Assembly (NCBI GenBank): GCA_014302835.1
Contig: CP060294.1
Span: 2,381,067-2,445,066 of the forward strand
Reading direction: 5' to 3'
From: Pedobacter sp. PAMC26386
GTDB taxonomy: Bacteria; Bacteroidota; Bacteroidia; Sphingobacteriales; Sphingobacteriaceae
DNA length: 64,000 nucleotides
Shown: one piece after another, positions 1-8,569 of the stretch
Layout: each line of letters opens with the position of its first letter
Position numbering within the stretch: position 1 is the first letter of the stretch
Made by a program: the position numbers and the translations under genes
The notes under the pieces: generated by a model
Databases searched by the model: none
Told to the model about the DNA's origin: nothing
The model's input: the letters and a program-made list of their open reading frames with translations, nothing else

Positions 1-1
1 T

Positions 2-115
2 GGGAAAGATAACAAGGAATTTCCCTTTGTTAAAGTCAAAATCGAATGTGACATCTGTCCTGTACGAATGGGTCAAATGTCTAATGCAATATCCTTGATT
101 TCTCCAGACCTTTAA
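2..115 (+). CDS. C-terminal end of an unidentified protein (partial)
   Basis: An open frame runs from the window edge to a TAA stop at 113-115 and gives 37 residues ending in ISLISPDL, with a CDIC pair (two cysteines three apart). The start lies outside the window, so length and family cannot be judged. It reads in the same direction as the next two small frames and could belong to the same transcript. No family recognised; a chance frame is possible. Confidence 0.3.
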   Translation, partial: GKDNKEFPFVKVKIECDICPVRMGQMSNAISLISPDL

Positions 116-134
116 ATTATAGACTGCAAGGAAA

Positions 135-263
135 ATGGATCAGGATCAAGAACTGGTCATCATACCTTGTTTAACTGTAAAAAAGAAAGGAGAGCAGCCA
201 AAAGTTGAAGAAAACAGAACAGCAGCGAACAAAGCTCAGCTGCGCAAAAGAAATCAGAATTAG
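135..263 (+). CDS. possible 42-residue peptide
   Basis: An ATG preceded by AAGGAAA opens a 42-codon frame ending in TAG. The product is hydrophilic and basic in its second half, with one cysteine near the middle of the first half. It sits between the partial gene at the left edge and a small secreted protein, all on the same strand. Coding is uncertain: the only support is the good ribosome-binding context and the close packing. Confidence 0.2.
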   Translation: MDQDQELVIIPCLTVKKKGEQPKVEENRTAANKAQLRKRNQN

Positions 264-336
264 CCGGGCAGAATGGAGCTTCCAGGTTCTAAACGGTAAT
301 CAGACTTACAATAGCTAAGTCATTATAATTAAAACC

Positions 337-666
337 ATGCGTAAATTATTCAAGAATGTGAACATGTTCATATTAATCCCAGTACTCTTGTTAGGTGGTT
401 TAATTTTTACTATGAGTGCTTTTAAAAATGCTCATCCAGAGCGCTATGATACTATCTATTATTTTAATGGAACAGATAACAGTAAAATTCAAAATGTAAC
501 ATCCTGGAGCACTACATTTGATAACACTAAATATCTCTGTGGCAGTGATACAGAAACTTTATGTAAAATTCAGGTTCCAGCAGGCCAGACTCTTCAAAGC
601 TACCTCCAAAGCCATACAGATGAAATGATTATTGAAAATGCACTTTCCAGGAGAGAAGACAAGTAG
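337..666 (+). CDS. small secreted/periplasmic protein, DUF6520-like
   Basis: A 109-residue protein with a basic N-terminus and one hydrophobic segment (about residues 9-28) that reads as a signal peptide or anchor. The mature part is short, polar and has two cysteines (LCGS...LCKI, nine residues apart). Small secreted proteins with a signal peptide, an aromatic-rich middle and a late cysteine pair are very common in Pedobacter and are often labelled DUF6520; the match is by general look, not by a conserved catalytic motif. A strong hairpin terminator follows the stop codon, so the transcript ends here. Function unknown. Confidence 0.6.
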   Translation: MRKLFKNVNMFILIPVLLLGGLIFTMSAFKNAHPERYDTIYYFNGTDNSKIQNVTSWSTTFDNTKYLCGSDTETLCKIQVPAGQTLQSYLQSHTDEMIIENALSRREDK

Positions 667-675
667 AAACGTAAC

Positions 676-720
676 GTAAAATTACGGGATAGATCCATTT
701 GATCTATCCCGTAATTTTAC
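676..720. terminator. bidirectional hairpin terminator
   Basis: A perfect 20-bp inverted repeat (676-695 with 701-720) with a 5-nt loop lies between two convergent genes. A and T runs flank the stem on both sides, so it can serve both the small secreted gene and the susD gene. Confidence 0.8.
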
Positions 721-722
721 AA

Positions 723-2096
723 TCATCTTTTATTCTGTTCCATACCAGAAATTACAATTACATCATCAGGAATCGGTAATGCCGATCTCAAATCATTTGG
801 CAAAAGTTTATAAACTGTATTATTCAAAGTTCTGATCATCGTGATTCCTGCACCTTCTTTGTTTAACCGTTTCACATCCACCCACCTCAGTCCTCTGTTC
901 ACGAGTTCCTTTCTTCGTTCTTTCAGTACTAAACTTAAGGCATCAGCAGGGCTTGTAGCAGCATAAGGAACATAGACCTTTGTCTTATCCCAGCGCGTAA
1001 TCAATAATTTATTCAGTACATCCATACACTCTGTAACCCTCCCCTTTCTGGCCAGACATTCTGCTTTGATCAGGAACATTTCATCCGTAGCAACTCCGCC
1101 AAAATATCCAAATAGGCCTCCATAACTACCAGTAAAACGATAAGTATTATCCGTGTTCTTCTTAAAAAACACACGTTTTCTTAAATCTGATGCATCGTAA
1201 CTATTAAATAGTTCAGGACTGATAATCGCTATAGTATTCACAATAATTGGCGGCGTAGAAATCGATTTGAAATACATAGACTCCTTATTATTCTCGAAAC
1301 TAAAAGGATACTTATCTGTTACAGAAAGTGTATTATAATCAACGAGGTCACTTTTTAAAGACAAACATGAATCAGCGTATTGATACGCATTTTCATAATC
1401 GCGCATGGTTAAATAAGCTCTGCCTAATAGCCCGTAAGCGGCTGGTTTCGAAGGTCTGAATTTAGATAAAGGCACTACCGGGAGTAAAGGAATCGAAGCC
1501 TTGATATCGTGGATAAGCTGATCAAAAGTCTGTTGTACATTTGCCCGGACAGAAACTTCACTAAAATTAGTGTTTAGACGCAATGGCAAACCTAAGTCAG
1601 CCCCTGATGATGCCGGATCATAAGCCAGACTCCATACATTTACCGCTTCCAGATAACTGCTTCCCCGGCAATAATACGCCTGCCCCTTAACATTATCCCA
1701 ATCCGGTGCATTGGCAGGTGTCCTGGGAATAGTACTCAACCCTTCCAAAACAGTATTACTGTAATAAATTACCATATAAACCTTTGACCAATCATTAGAC
1801 GCTCTAGCAAACAAATTGTCTTTTTCCCAGTTGTACATTCTCCGCTGTTCTATTTCAGCAATACTCGCCCATTTTGCATCAGTCAGGTAATAATCATCCG
1901 TACTTATTTCCCCACTACAAGGAGAAGAAGAGTTTATCTTAGATGGATTGTCCATTAAAGCTTGCAGATCACTTATAGTATTTGGGACAGCCAGTTTTTT
2001 ATTTGTCTTTTCATCCAGAAATTTTTTACAGCCTGAAAAGCAAATCAAGCAACCTATCACCAGAATGGTTACCGCATTTTTATATTTTCTATTCAT
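723..2096 (-). CDS. SusD/RagB-family nutrient-binding outer-membrane lipoprotein
   Basis: A 457-residue protein with a lipoprotein signal: hydrophobic stretch then FSGC with the lipidated cysteine at residue 23, followed by KKFLDEK, the usual start of mature SusD proteins. The body has the TPR-rich SusD layout, including AAYGLLGRAYLTMRDYENAY near residue 220 and the C-terminal KERRKELVNRGLRWVDVKRL block typical of the family. SusD proteins sit on the cell surface as a lid over the SusC channel and capture oligosaccharides, peptides or other ligands. The gene lies 7 bp downstream of susC, in the same operon. At 457 residues it is at the short end for the family. Substrate unknown: no carbohydrate-active enzyme lies nearby. 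Confidence 0.93.
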   Translation of the reverse strand: MNRKYKNAVTILVIGCLICFSGCKKFLDEKTNKKLAVPNTISDLQALMDNPSKINSSSPCSGEISTDDYYLTDAKWASIAEIEQRRMYNWEKDNLFARASNDWSKVYMVIYYSNTVLEGLSTIPRTPANAPDWDNVKGQAYYCRGSSYLEAVNVWSLAYDPASSGADLGLPLRLNTNFSEVSVRANVQQTFDQLIHDIKASIPLLPVVPLSKFRPSKPAAYGLLGRAYLTMRDYENAYQYADSCLSLKSDLVDYNTLSVTDKYPFSFENNKESMYFKSISTPPIIVNTIAIISPELFNSYDASDLRKRVFFKKNTDNTYRFTGSYGGLFGYFGGVATDEMFLIKAECLARKGRVTECMDVLNKLLITRWDKTKVYVPYAATSPADALSLVLKERRKELVNRGLRWVDVKRLNKEGAGITMIRTLNNTVYKLLPNDLRSALPIPDDVIVISGMEQNKR

Positions 2097-2103
2097 TTTC
2101 TGT

Positions 2104-5100
2104 TTAGTTTAAGTTAGCCCTGATACCCAGGGAAAAGGTTTTCGCAGGCTTTAAAACGTTATCACCTTTATAATCAGGATCTATATGTTCTTTATTTGCT
2201 GTCCATATTAAACCCAGATTAGCCGCATTCACATAAACAGACATACTTTTAAAAGGAAGGAATTTCAACCTGTTATGGTCTAACTGATAAGAAAGGTTCA
2301 CGTATTGCAACCGGATATGATCCCCACGGTCTACCAGTACCTCAGAGCCTGCATAAAAGTTATCCCGCAAGCTATTCCAAGGATAAACCATAGAAGGGAC
2401 ACTAGTTTTGAGTTCATCGCCGGGACGCTGCCATCTCTTGCCGTAATCAGCATGAGCATTATTTTTATCAAACAAGCTTCCATAATTTATAGATGGCTTT
2501 CTGAAATAATACCCTAATTTATAAGTCAGCCTTGCTGTTAAACTAAAATCTTTATAGGTGAAGGTGTTGCCCAAAGAACCGTAAAACGTAGGTAAAGCTG
2601 AGCCATGATAATTCAGGTCTTCAAATTTTGTAGCTGTACCAGCCAGTAAGGTATAGTTATCACTCACTTCTCCATTCACATAACCTCTGGGATTACCATT
2701 CTGAGGATCAAGGCCAGCCCATTTATAAGAAAATATCGCATAAACAGGTTTACCCGCTACTCCCGAAATGATAGGACTGATATTCAGATAAGCACCTGCA
2801 CGTTGTTTGGGCAGATAATACTGGACTACTTTATCCTGATAAAAGCTCGCATTCAGATTACTTGTCCAGCTAAAGTTTCCTACAATAATATTCCGGCTGT
2901 TTAATTCTACATCAAATCCATAGCCTTTGGTACTGGCTGCGTTTTTCACGATCTCTGAACCTATACCCCCGGTATAATCCAATAGCTCTCTTCCAAAAAG
3001 GTTAGTTCCTCTTTTACTGAAATATTCAAGACTACCATTTATCCTGTTTCCTTTGAACCTGAAGTCAAGGCCAAAGTTTAGCATTGCAGAACTTTCCCAG
3101 GTTAAATCAGGGTTCCTGAAATTTCTAAATGCAGCATAAGGAGAAGGTGTATAGTCAGAATTGCCTACATAAGCGATTGTAGTCACTGCACTCATAGCCG
3201 GATCTATATTTCCGCTCACACCATAAGTTGTCCGCAGTCTTAAATAAGGGACCGGGCTGAAATGATAAAACCTTTCTTTACTCAGTTCCCACGATGCGCC
3301 GGCAGACCATAAAGGATTCCATCTGGAATTAGCTGTAAGCCCAAAAAGGTTAGAAGCATCACTCCTGCCACTTATGGAAAGCGTGTATTTACCGTTATAG
3401 GTGTAAGCTGCATTTGCATAAGCAGACACAAAGCGGTTCAGGTTTTCTTCCAGATTTCTATTGTCTGTAAGATAACTTGATCCTCCGCCCAAAAATTCTG
3501 GCATTGGGGTCAGGTAATCTACATTTCCATAATTGAGTAACAGGTCATCATAACCGTATACCCTGCTCTGATCAGAGATGGATTTTGAGCTCTTAATTTC
3601 AGCACCTGCAATAGCTGTGAGCTGATGTTTGCCCCATTGCTGATTGTAATTTAACTGACCTCTTAAATTACTGGCTTGTAATACATTGTTAGATAAATCC
3701 AGGATACCACCTTTGGGTACTTTATAGATAATCTCATTTCCGGGTTTAAGCTGCGTGTAGGTATTGATCAGGTTTCTGGCGAAATAACTGTTGATATCAC
3801 TCAGGTTTCTACCCCCGGTTTGTTGCCGCTCGTATTGGTATTTCAAATCTGCTGTTAAACTTTTCATCAGTTTGTAGCTAATCCCGGCATTGAATACCAC
3901 GTCACTCACACTGATTGTATTGACTACATGTTTATAGTCTTCAAGCGGGTAATATCTCGAGTCCAGCAGCCTTCCCCTACCTGCGGTATCAATATAACCT
4001 ACCCGCCTACCACGCATTACAGCGAGCGAGTTTCCTTGCTGATCAGCTAAACGTGCGTAGGGAAACAAAGCTATTCCAGGTTCGTTCCCCCCATACGCCG
4101 GCCTGCCAGAACCACTTTTACTCTGCGTATAAAAGATACCAGTCTGTATTTCTAGGTTCTTAACCGGACGCATGGTATTTTGAAACCGTACATTGAACCT
4201 GTTGTACTTTTCATCCAGTACAGAAGAATTATGGTCATAGCCTGTAGATAAGCTCCATGCATGATCACGTGAACCGCCTTTAAAACTCAGCGCATACTGC
4301 TGGTTCAATCCTTGTTTGTAAAGATATCTGCTAAATTGATCTCTGAGACTGACTGTACTCAGATCAGCTTTTGCCGCGTTGTAAGCGCTTTCTGATAGTT
4401 CGCCCTGTCTCTTTCTCACTAGTAGTTCAATGATCGGTGTAAGCCCTTGTTTATAGATAGAATTGATCTGATCATCATACTTCCTTTTAGCAAATAGATA
4501 TTCTTCTACGCCAATAAAATCAGCAGAAGTTATTTGTTTCAGATAGCCCAGATCAGGTTTGGTCAGGATAGTACTGTTTACATTGAAATCAATGGCTAAT
4601 GGCTGGTTGAAGTTTCCTTTTTTTGTGGTAATCACAATCACGCCGTTACCCGCTCTTGCACCCCAGATCGATGTAGCTGCGGCATCTTTGAGCACAGTGA
4701 TATTTTCAATATCATTTGGGTTGAGGTTATCCAGATTTCCTTCATAAGGGAAATTATCGAGTACAATTAAAGCTCCTTGCGGCCCTCTGATGGTGCTCAG
4801 CCCTCTTACAATCAGTTTACCGTCACCTGCCATCGTACTCCGATCTGCAAATAATCCGTTAGCTACAGCTTCCAATCTGGAGAGTACGGTGGTTCCGACC
4901 TGCTGGTTAAAGGTCTTTTGCCCGATATAGCTAAATGAGCCTGTAGCTCTTTCTTTAGGTAGTTTTTGGTAACCGGAAGACACGATATTGACTTCTTCTA
5001 AAACTTGTTCCTGCAGTTCTAGTTTTACTATTAGAGTAGCGAGGGTATTAGGATTAATGGCGATTCTTTTCTTCCGGTAACCCAGGTGAGAGAATTCCAG

Positions 5101-5301
5101 TGTATCGGTTGTGGTACTCAGAATCAGGTTAAATGAACCAGTTCCATCTGTATGAATGGTAGTTTTTTTAAGAGTTAGCCTGATCGTTACCCCGGTTAAT
5201 GGCTTTGCATCTGTTTCAGATACCACCTTGCCGGTAATTTTGTACTGTGCATTTACCTGAAAAGTGAAAGCAAGCAGTATGATTATGAATAAGTTCTTCA
5301 T
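2104..5301 (-). CDS. SusC/RagA-family TonB-dependent outer-membrane transporter
   Basis: A 1065-residue protein with a signal peptide ending near residue 18 (FQVNA then Q). A carboxypeptidase-D-like regulatory domain follows at about residues 22-105 (ITGKVVSETDAKPLTGVTI). Then comes the plug domain with ERATGSFSYIG and the hallmark LNPNDIENITVLKDAAATSIWGARAGNGVIVITTKKG around residues 190-230. The rest is a 22-stranded beta-barrel ending LGIRANLN. It imports a ligand delivered by the SusD partner using TonB energy. It lies between a TlpA-like thioredoxin gene (7 bp upstream) and susD. No FecR anti-sigma or ECF sigma gene is visible on the upstream side, so regulation is not evident. Confidence 0.95.
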   Translation of the reverse strand: MKNLFIIILLAFTFQVNAQYKITGKVVSETDAKPLTGVTIRLTLKKTTIHTDGTGSFNLILSTTTDTLEFSHLGYRKKRIAINPNTLATLIVKLELQEQVLEEVNIVSSGYQKLPKERATGSFSYIGQKTFNQQVGTTVLSRLEAVANGLFADRSTMAGDGKLIVRGLSTIRGPQGALIVLDNFPYEGNLDNLNPNDIENITVLKDAAATSIWGARAGNGVIVITTKKGNFNQPLAIDFNVNSTILTKPDLGYLKQITSADFIGVEEYLFAKRKYDDQINSIYKQGLTPIIELLVRKRQGELSESAYNAAKADLSTVSLRDQFSRYLYKQGLNQQYALSFKGGSRDHAWSLSTGYDHNSSVLDEKYNRFNVRFQNTMRPVKNLEIQTGIFYTQSKSGSGRPAYGGNEPGIALFPYARLADQQGNSLAVMRGRRVGYIDTAGRGRLLDSRYYPLEDYKHVVNTISVSDVVFNAGISYKLMKSLTADLKYQYERQQTGGRNLSDINSYFARNLINTYTQLKPGNEIIYKVPKGGILDLSNNVLQASNLRGQLNYNQQWGKHQLTAIAGAEIKSSKSISDQSRVYGYDDLLLNYGNVDYLTPMPEFLGGGSSYLTDNRNLEENLNRFVSAYANAAYTYNGKYTLSISGRSDASNLFGLTANSRWNPLWSAGASWELSKERFYHFSPVPYLRLRTTYGVSGNIDPAMSAVTTIAYVGNSDYTPSPYAAFRNFRNPDLTWESSAMLNFGLDFRFKGNRINGSLEYFSKRGTNLFGRELLDYTGGIGSEIVKNAASTKGYGFDVELNSRNIIVGNFSWTSNLNASFYQDKVVQYYLPKQRAGAYLNISPIISGVAGKPVYAIFSYKWAGLDPQNGNPRGYVNGEVSDNYTLLAGTATKFEDLNYHGSALPTFYGSLGNTFTYKDFSLTARLTYKLGYYFRKPSINYGSLFDKNNAHADYGKRWQRPGDELKTSVPSMVYPWNSLRDNFYAGSEVLVDRGDHIRLQYVNLSYQLDHNRLKFLPFKSMSVYVNAANLGLIWTANKEHIDPDYKGDNVLKPAKTFSLGIRANLN

Positions 5302-5307
5302 CTTGTT

Positions 5308-6609
5308 TTAATTTTTGTCTCTTAACACGAATAGGTCTAATGCTCTCACCTGTTCTGAGAGTTCCAGATCATAAAGCTTTAATGATTTTTGTAATGCCGC
5401 CAGATCTGCGCCTTTATGAATTTGCAGATCAACAGGGCTTTGATATCCTGTTTCATCAACCAAAGGGACTGTGATGAAAGGAAGTTCACTGATGCGCATT
5501 AACAGGTAGCTTAATGGATAATTGATCAGTTTGGAATCCGGGTGAGTAAACAGTAGGTTTTCTGGCGTCCCTCCGCTGGTCTTTATTTTATCGGCTTTGC
5601 TTGTTCTTCTTAGTACCAGGCATTTTACTTTTTGCTTTTCTATGCTTCCTCTATAGTCAGAGTAGCGGTTCAGCTCATCAAAAATATATTGGTATAGGCC
5701 GGCACTGTCTAAGCCAGAGGCGTTACAAGCATAGGTGTAGGAATTAGTTTGACCTGCTCCTTTTTTATAGGTAATGGCAGCAGGGTCTTTAACCAGAATC
5801 AGGCTTCTGGTTTTGTTAAAGGTTTGACCACGCTGTTTAAATAAACCAGATACGATCAGGTTATAGATAGACAGCAAGGGTCTATTGGTGATGGCCAGGC
5901 CAGTTTGTTTACCTGCTTTGTTCACTGTTCTATTTACTCCTGACCCTAAGCCGTCATAACTGCCTTTTAAAAAGATAGAATAATGTTTGAGTTCGTTGTT
6001 TTGGAGCAGATCATTTTGGATAAACAAGGGTTTGGACGCATCCAGATCTACTTTCGTTCGCATGTTACCGGTGTTGTCATTACTTAAAAACTGGTCAATG
6101 TTTGCTGAGGTAATTTGATCGGCATTAGTAGCTGCGATTACTTTACCAGTTTGATCCAGCCATACGTAATGAGGTAGGTAGATATGAGGGAAGAGTTCAT
6201 GGAGTGATTTGTCATCGGTGATGACCGGGATGGCTGAAGGTTTCTCTTTGTGGAGCTTTTCCAGAAAAGAGATCACTTCTACTTTTGGCTGATAGGTAAC
6301 TTTCAAGAACTGTACTTCTTCTCCGTATTGCTTTTGGAGTTCTTCCATTTTAGGGAAATTAGAGAGACAGCTTGTGCACCAGGTAGCCCAAAAATCAAGG
6401 ATGATCAGCTTTACTTTGAAGTCTGAAAGATTGGTTTTTGTGGTTTTGTAATTGTAGATGTTGGTTAGGGTAATGTCAGGGATTCTGTCTCCGATTTTGA
6501 CAGGTTTGAACGTAGGGTTTGGCTGTTTGAGTTGAGTCTGGGCTATAACTTTGATGGTTAAAAAAAGGCAAAGCGCGGCCATGGCGATTAATGAGATCGT
6601 TTTTTTCAT
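5308..6609 (-). CDS. TlpA-like thioredoxin with a DUF3738-like C-terminal domain
   Basis: A 433-residue exported protein: signal peptide ends near residue 23 (VIAQ), then a TlpA/AhpC-type thioredoxin fold with the active site DFWATWCTSC (C78, C81), a thiol-disulfide motif. Residues from about 200 onward are a separate domain. Its end (LLMRISELPFITVPLVDETGYQSP ... LKLYDLELSEQ) resembles DUF3738, where a conserved V-x-D-x-TG is followed by a final strand. Fusions of this kind occur next to SusC/SusD pairs in Pedobacter relatives. It is the first gene of the susC-susD operon. Likely periplasmic; it may help fold or reduce the uptake partners, but that role is inferred. Confidence 0.8.
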   Translation of the reverse strand: MKKTISLIAMAALCLFLTIKVIAQTQLKQPNPTFKPVKIGDRIPDITLTNIYNYKTTKTNLSDFKVKLIILDFWATWCTSCLSNFPKMEELQKQYGEEVQFLKVTYQPKVEVISFLEKLHKEKPSAIPVITDDKSLHELFPHIYLPHYVWLDQTGKVIAATNADQITSANIDQFLSNDNTGNMRTKVDLDASKPLFIQNDLLQNNELKHYSIFLKGSYDGLGSGVNRTVNKAGKQTGLAITNRPLLSIYNLIVSGLFKQRGQTFNKTRSLILVKDPAAITYKKGAGQTNSYTYACNASGLDSAGLYQYIFDELNRYSDYRGSIEKQKVKCLVLRRTSKADKIKTSGGTPENLLFTHPDSKLINYPLSYLLMRISELPFITVPLVDETGYQSPVDLQIHKGADLAALQKSLKLYDLELSEQVRALDLFVLRDKN

Positions 6610-6630
6610 GTTGTGTTAAGCTTGAGTTTG

Positions 6631-6661
6631 AGCTAGCTGTATTTTGTTTAAACAGCTAGCT
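6631..6661. promoter_or_regulatory. inverted repeat in the leader of the tlpA-susC-susD operon
   Basis: AGCTAGCTGT (6631-6640) pairs perfectly with ACAGCTAGCT (6652-6661) around an 11-nt spacer, about 22 bp upstream of the tlpA-like start codon. It could be a repressor site or a leader hairpin; position near the start favours regulation over termination of another gene. Confidence 0.4.
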
Positions 6662-6813
6662 TGGTTATATTGGAATTGTTTTTAAGAGTGTATCATTTTG
6701 TTGTTGAGGATGTTGGTTTATTGAATTGGTTAGTTGTTTTTGATATATAGATATCTAGATGTCAAAAACTGGCATTGAGATGCTCTGATCAGAAGCGGTA
6801 TTGGTGGGATGTT

Positions 6814-7284
6814 TTATGCAGAAGTAGTTTGCTGGAGAATATAGTTCTCCATGATTATTGCACTTTGAGAAAAGGGGAAATGGTAGTAGTAATCATCAAG
6901 GATGATTTCAAGAGTGAGTCTTTGTTTGTGGTTAATGCAATTGATCCAGATTAAAAGATTGTACAGGCTTTTTTTAGATTCATAGTCGTCTGGTTTTTGA
7001 GGGATTATTTTGCGGACCAGAGAGATGTTTTGGGTGATTTTAGCTTGGCATACTTTTCTTATAGATTCTGAGATTTCAGGAGAATCGAGTAAGGTGACAA
7101 TTGTGCGAGCGAAGTATTCAATACTTTTTTTGTCGACATCTTTTAGACAGGATAAATCACTGCTTCCAAGGATACGGAGGATGGTTTCATGGAATACACA
7201 GATTTGATTGTAAGTATATTTTGAATTGATTGAATCGATTGCTTTTTGCCCTTTGAGAGAGCTGGGATTATTTGGCTTTTTCAT
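6814..7284 (-). CDS. hypothetical cytosolic protein, 156 residues
   Basis: A mostly helical, soluble protein with no signal peptide, no membrane segment and no motif I recognise. The N-terminus is rich in lysine, proline and serine. The sequence CLKDVDKKSIEYFARTIVTLLDSPE and LLIWINCINHKQRLTLEIILDDYYYHFP suggest packed amphipathic helices. It stands alone between the sus operon and a structured upstream region with an XRE regulator beyond it. The ATG at 7284 follows a short A/T-rich leader. Codon use resembles the neighbours. Function unknown. Confidence 0.6.
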   Translation of the reverse strand: MKKPNNPSSLKGQKAIDSINSKYTYNQICVFHETILRILGSSDLSCLKDVDKKSIEYFARTIVTLLDSPEISESIRKVCQAKITQNISLVRKIIPQKPDDYESKKSLYNLLIWINCINHKQRLTLEIILDDYYYHFPFSQSAIIMENYILQQTTSA

Positions 7285-7337
7285 GTTTAATTTAATTTTA
7301 AAATTTAAATCAAGACGAGCCTCAAGAATAATAAAAA

Positions 7338-7481
7338 CAGGGATGAAAACTTACCACTATTGCCCTTCGTTGACACCCAGACCCTAGTTCACGGCAAGAC
7401 CCATCCCTGTAAAAAACAAATATATGCTTTTTAAGTTGTGGGTTTTAACTTACCGTCTCGCGTCTTGGGTGTCAAACGAAG
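7338..7481. repeat. nested inverted repeats between a hypothetical gene and an XRE regulator
   Basis: This gene-free stretch (7285-7617) holds two inverted repeats. ACAGGGATG at 7338-7346 pairs with CATCCCTGT at 7406-7414. CTTCGTTGACACCCAG at 7365-7380 is repeated in reverse at 7462-7481 (reads CTTCGTTTGACACCCAAGAC on the other strand). A small stem GTCTCG/CGAGAC encloses the second copy. The copies could be operator half-sites for the XRE protein at 7618 or parts of a structured RNA. No gene is seen here. Confidence 0.4.
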
Positions 7482-7617
7482 AGATTCGAGACTCTTAAAC
7501 CTTTTAATTAAAATAAAAGGTAATTATATTTATTTCATAAACATTTAATTTCAACCACAAATATATAATACATGTATCATAATACCAAGTTATATTTTGT
7601 ATTCTTTAGTAGCGTAT

Positions 7618-7860
7618 ATGGAAAACGCACTTTTAACCCCTATTGAGCAATATATTATCGACTTTATTATTAAGCTAAGAATCGATAAAAATCTAAATCA
7701 AGCAGATATAGGTTTTGTCATTGGAGTGACTCAATCTTTCATTGCGAATGTCGAAAATCCTAAAAAAAGAGCAAAATATAACATTAACCATATCAACAAA
7801 CTCGCTGATCATTTCGGATTATCCCCAAGAGATTTCCTACCACCAAAACCACTTTTTTAA
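7618..7860 (+). CDS. XRE-family helix-turn-helix regulator, controller-like
   Basis: An 80-residue protein that is almost entirely one HTH_3 domain: ADIGFVIGVTQSFIANVENPKKRAKYNINHINKLADHFGLSPRDFL. The ATG at 7618 is preferred; an upstream TTG at 7597 would add seven residues. It lies 75 bp before the SRA-like/HNH restriction gene on the same strand. Small XRE proteins next to a restriction gene often act as C (controller) proteins that delay or limit nuclease synthesis; that role here is inferred from position. The inverted repeats upstream are candidate operators. With the nuclease gene now broken, this regulator may be a leftover. Confidence 0.8.
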   Translation: MENALLTPIEQYIIDFIIKLRIDKNLNQADIGFVIGVTQSFIANVENPKKRAKYNINHINKLADHFGLSPRDFLPPKPLF

Positions 7861-7935
7861 CTGTACTAGAAGTAATAGATTCCTAAAGTCTAGATATTCC
7901 CATTCAAAATCTCTCTCTTAAAAACGCTTATCATT

Positions 7936-8320
7936 ATGTTTAAATTTAAAATCCACGAAGAATATTTTCGTGAAGATGTCCTTGAATTCGTTGGCAGCGG
8001 ACAACAGCAATCCGGCATCATCTGGGGCCCAAAGGAGCCGCGATGTGTGATAGTAACATCTGGCGGGAGTTACGGCAAAAAATCAGGTTACGAAGATAAA
8101 AGAGAAAAAGATGGTACTTGGATTTATATTGGTCAAGGATCAAAAGGTGATCAAAATCCACATAATTATGCAAATGGTTTATTAACAAGCCAACAAAGGA
8201 ATGTTTTATTGTTTAGCACAAGAGATTCTACTTCAAAAGAGATCAGAGAAAGAGGTAGTCGCAAAAACAGATATAAGTTTGAAGGTATTTTTGATGTCCT
8301 TTCATGGGAAATGAGAAATG
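7936..8320 (+). pseudogene. 5' part of a modification-dependent restriction endonuclease gene (SRA-like domain), cut by an IS
   Basis: Encodes the N-terminal 128 residues of a gene whose remainder is at 10993-11462. The part holds an SRA/YDG-like base-reading domain of the ScoMcrA type: WIYIGQGSKGDQNPHNYANGLL then LLFSTRD and KFEGIFDVLSWEMRN. SRA-HNH enzymes cut DNA carrying modified cytosine, for example 5-methyl- or 5-hydroxymethylcytosine, or phosphorothioate in the ScoMcrA group. Removing the IS and one AAATG copy joins the frames exactly (385 + 470 = 855 nt, 284 residues), reading ...WEMRNVDEGERKGDKL... across the junction. The present frame instead runs into the IS and stops at 8385. 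Confidence 0.85.
8316..8320. repeat. target-site duplication, left copy (AAATG)
   Basis: AAATG directly before the IS left end is repeated at 10988-10992 directly after the right end. A 5-bp duplication fits the IS21 family, which makes 4-8 bp duplications. Confidence 0.9.
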
Positions 8321-8380
8321 TGGATATTCCACTACAAATGGGACCACCTAATGGTGCAATGTATCCCACCAAGTTCGGGG
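8321..8380. repeat. IS21 left terminal inverted repeat
   Basis: Pairs with 10929-10987. The shared core runs from ACAAATGGGACCACC to AAGTTCGGGG without mismatch. Confidence 0.9.
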
Positions 8381-8569
8381 CCTAGCGTAACAGTAAAAAG
8401 GTTATAATTTGATCAATTATTCCGCTGGAAAGTACCCCACCAGAAATAGTTGAATTTGTAAAGGACTGACATTCCGGCACAAAGTACCCCACCTTTACGC
8501 ACCTGTTTCCACTAAGAGAGAGTTAAGGGCTAATACCTAGGTTTGGTTAGTATTACCTAATCCGAAAGT

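Noticed and set aside
7338-7481. CRISPR repeat unit
   Set aside because: Only one inverted pair; no regular array or spacers anywhere in the window.
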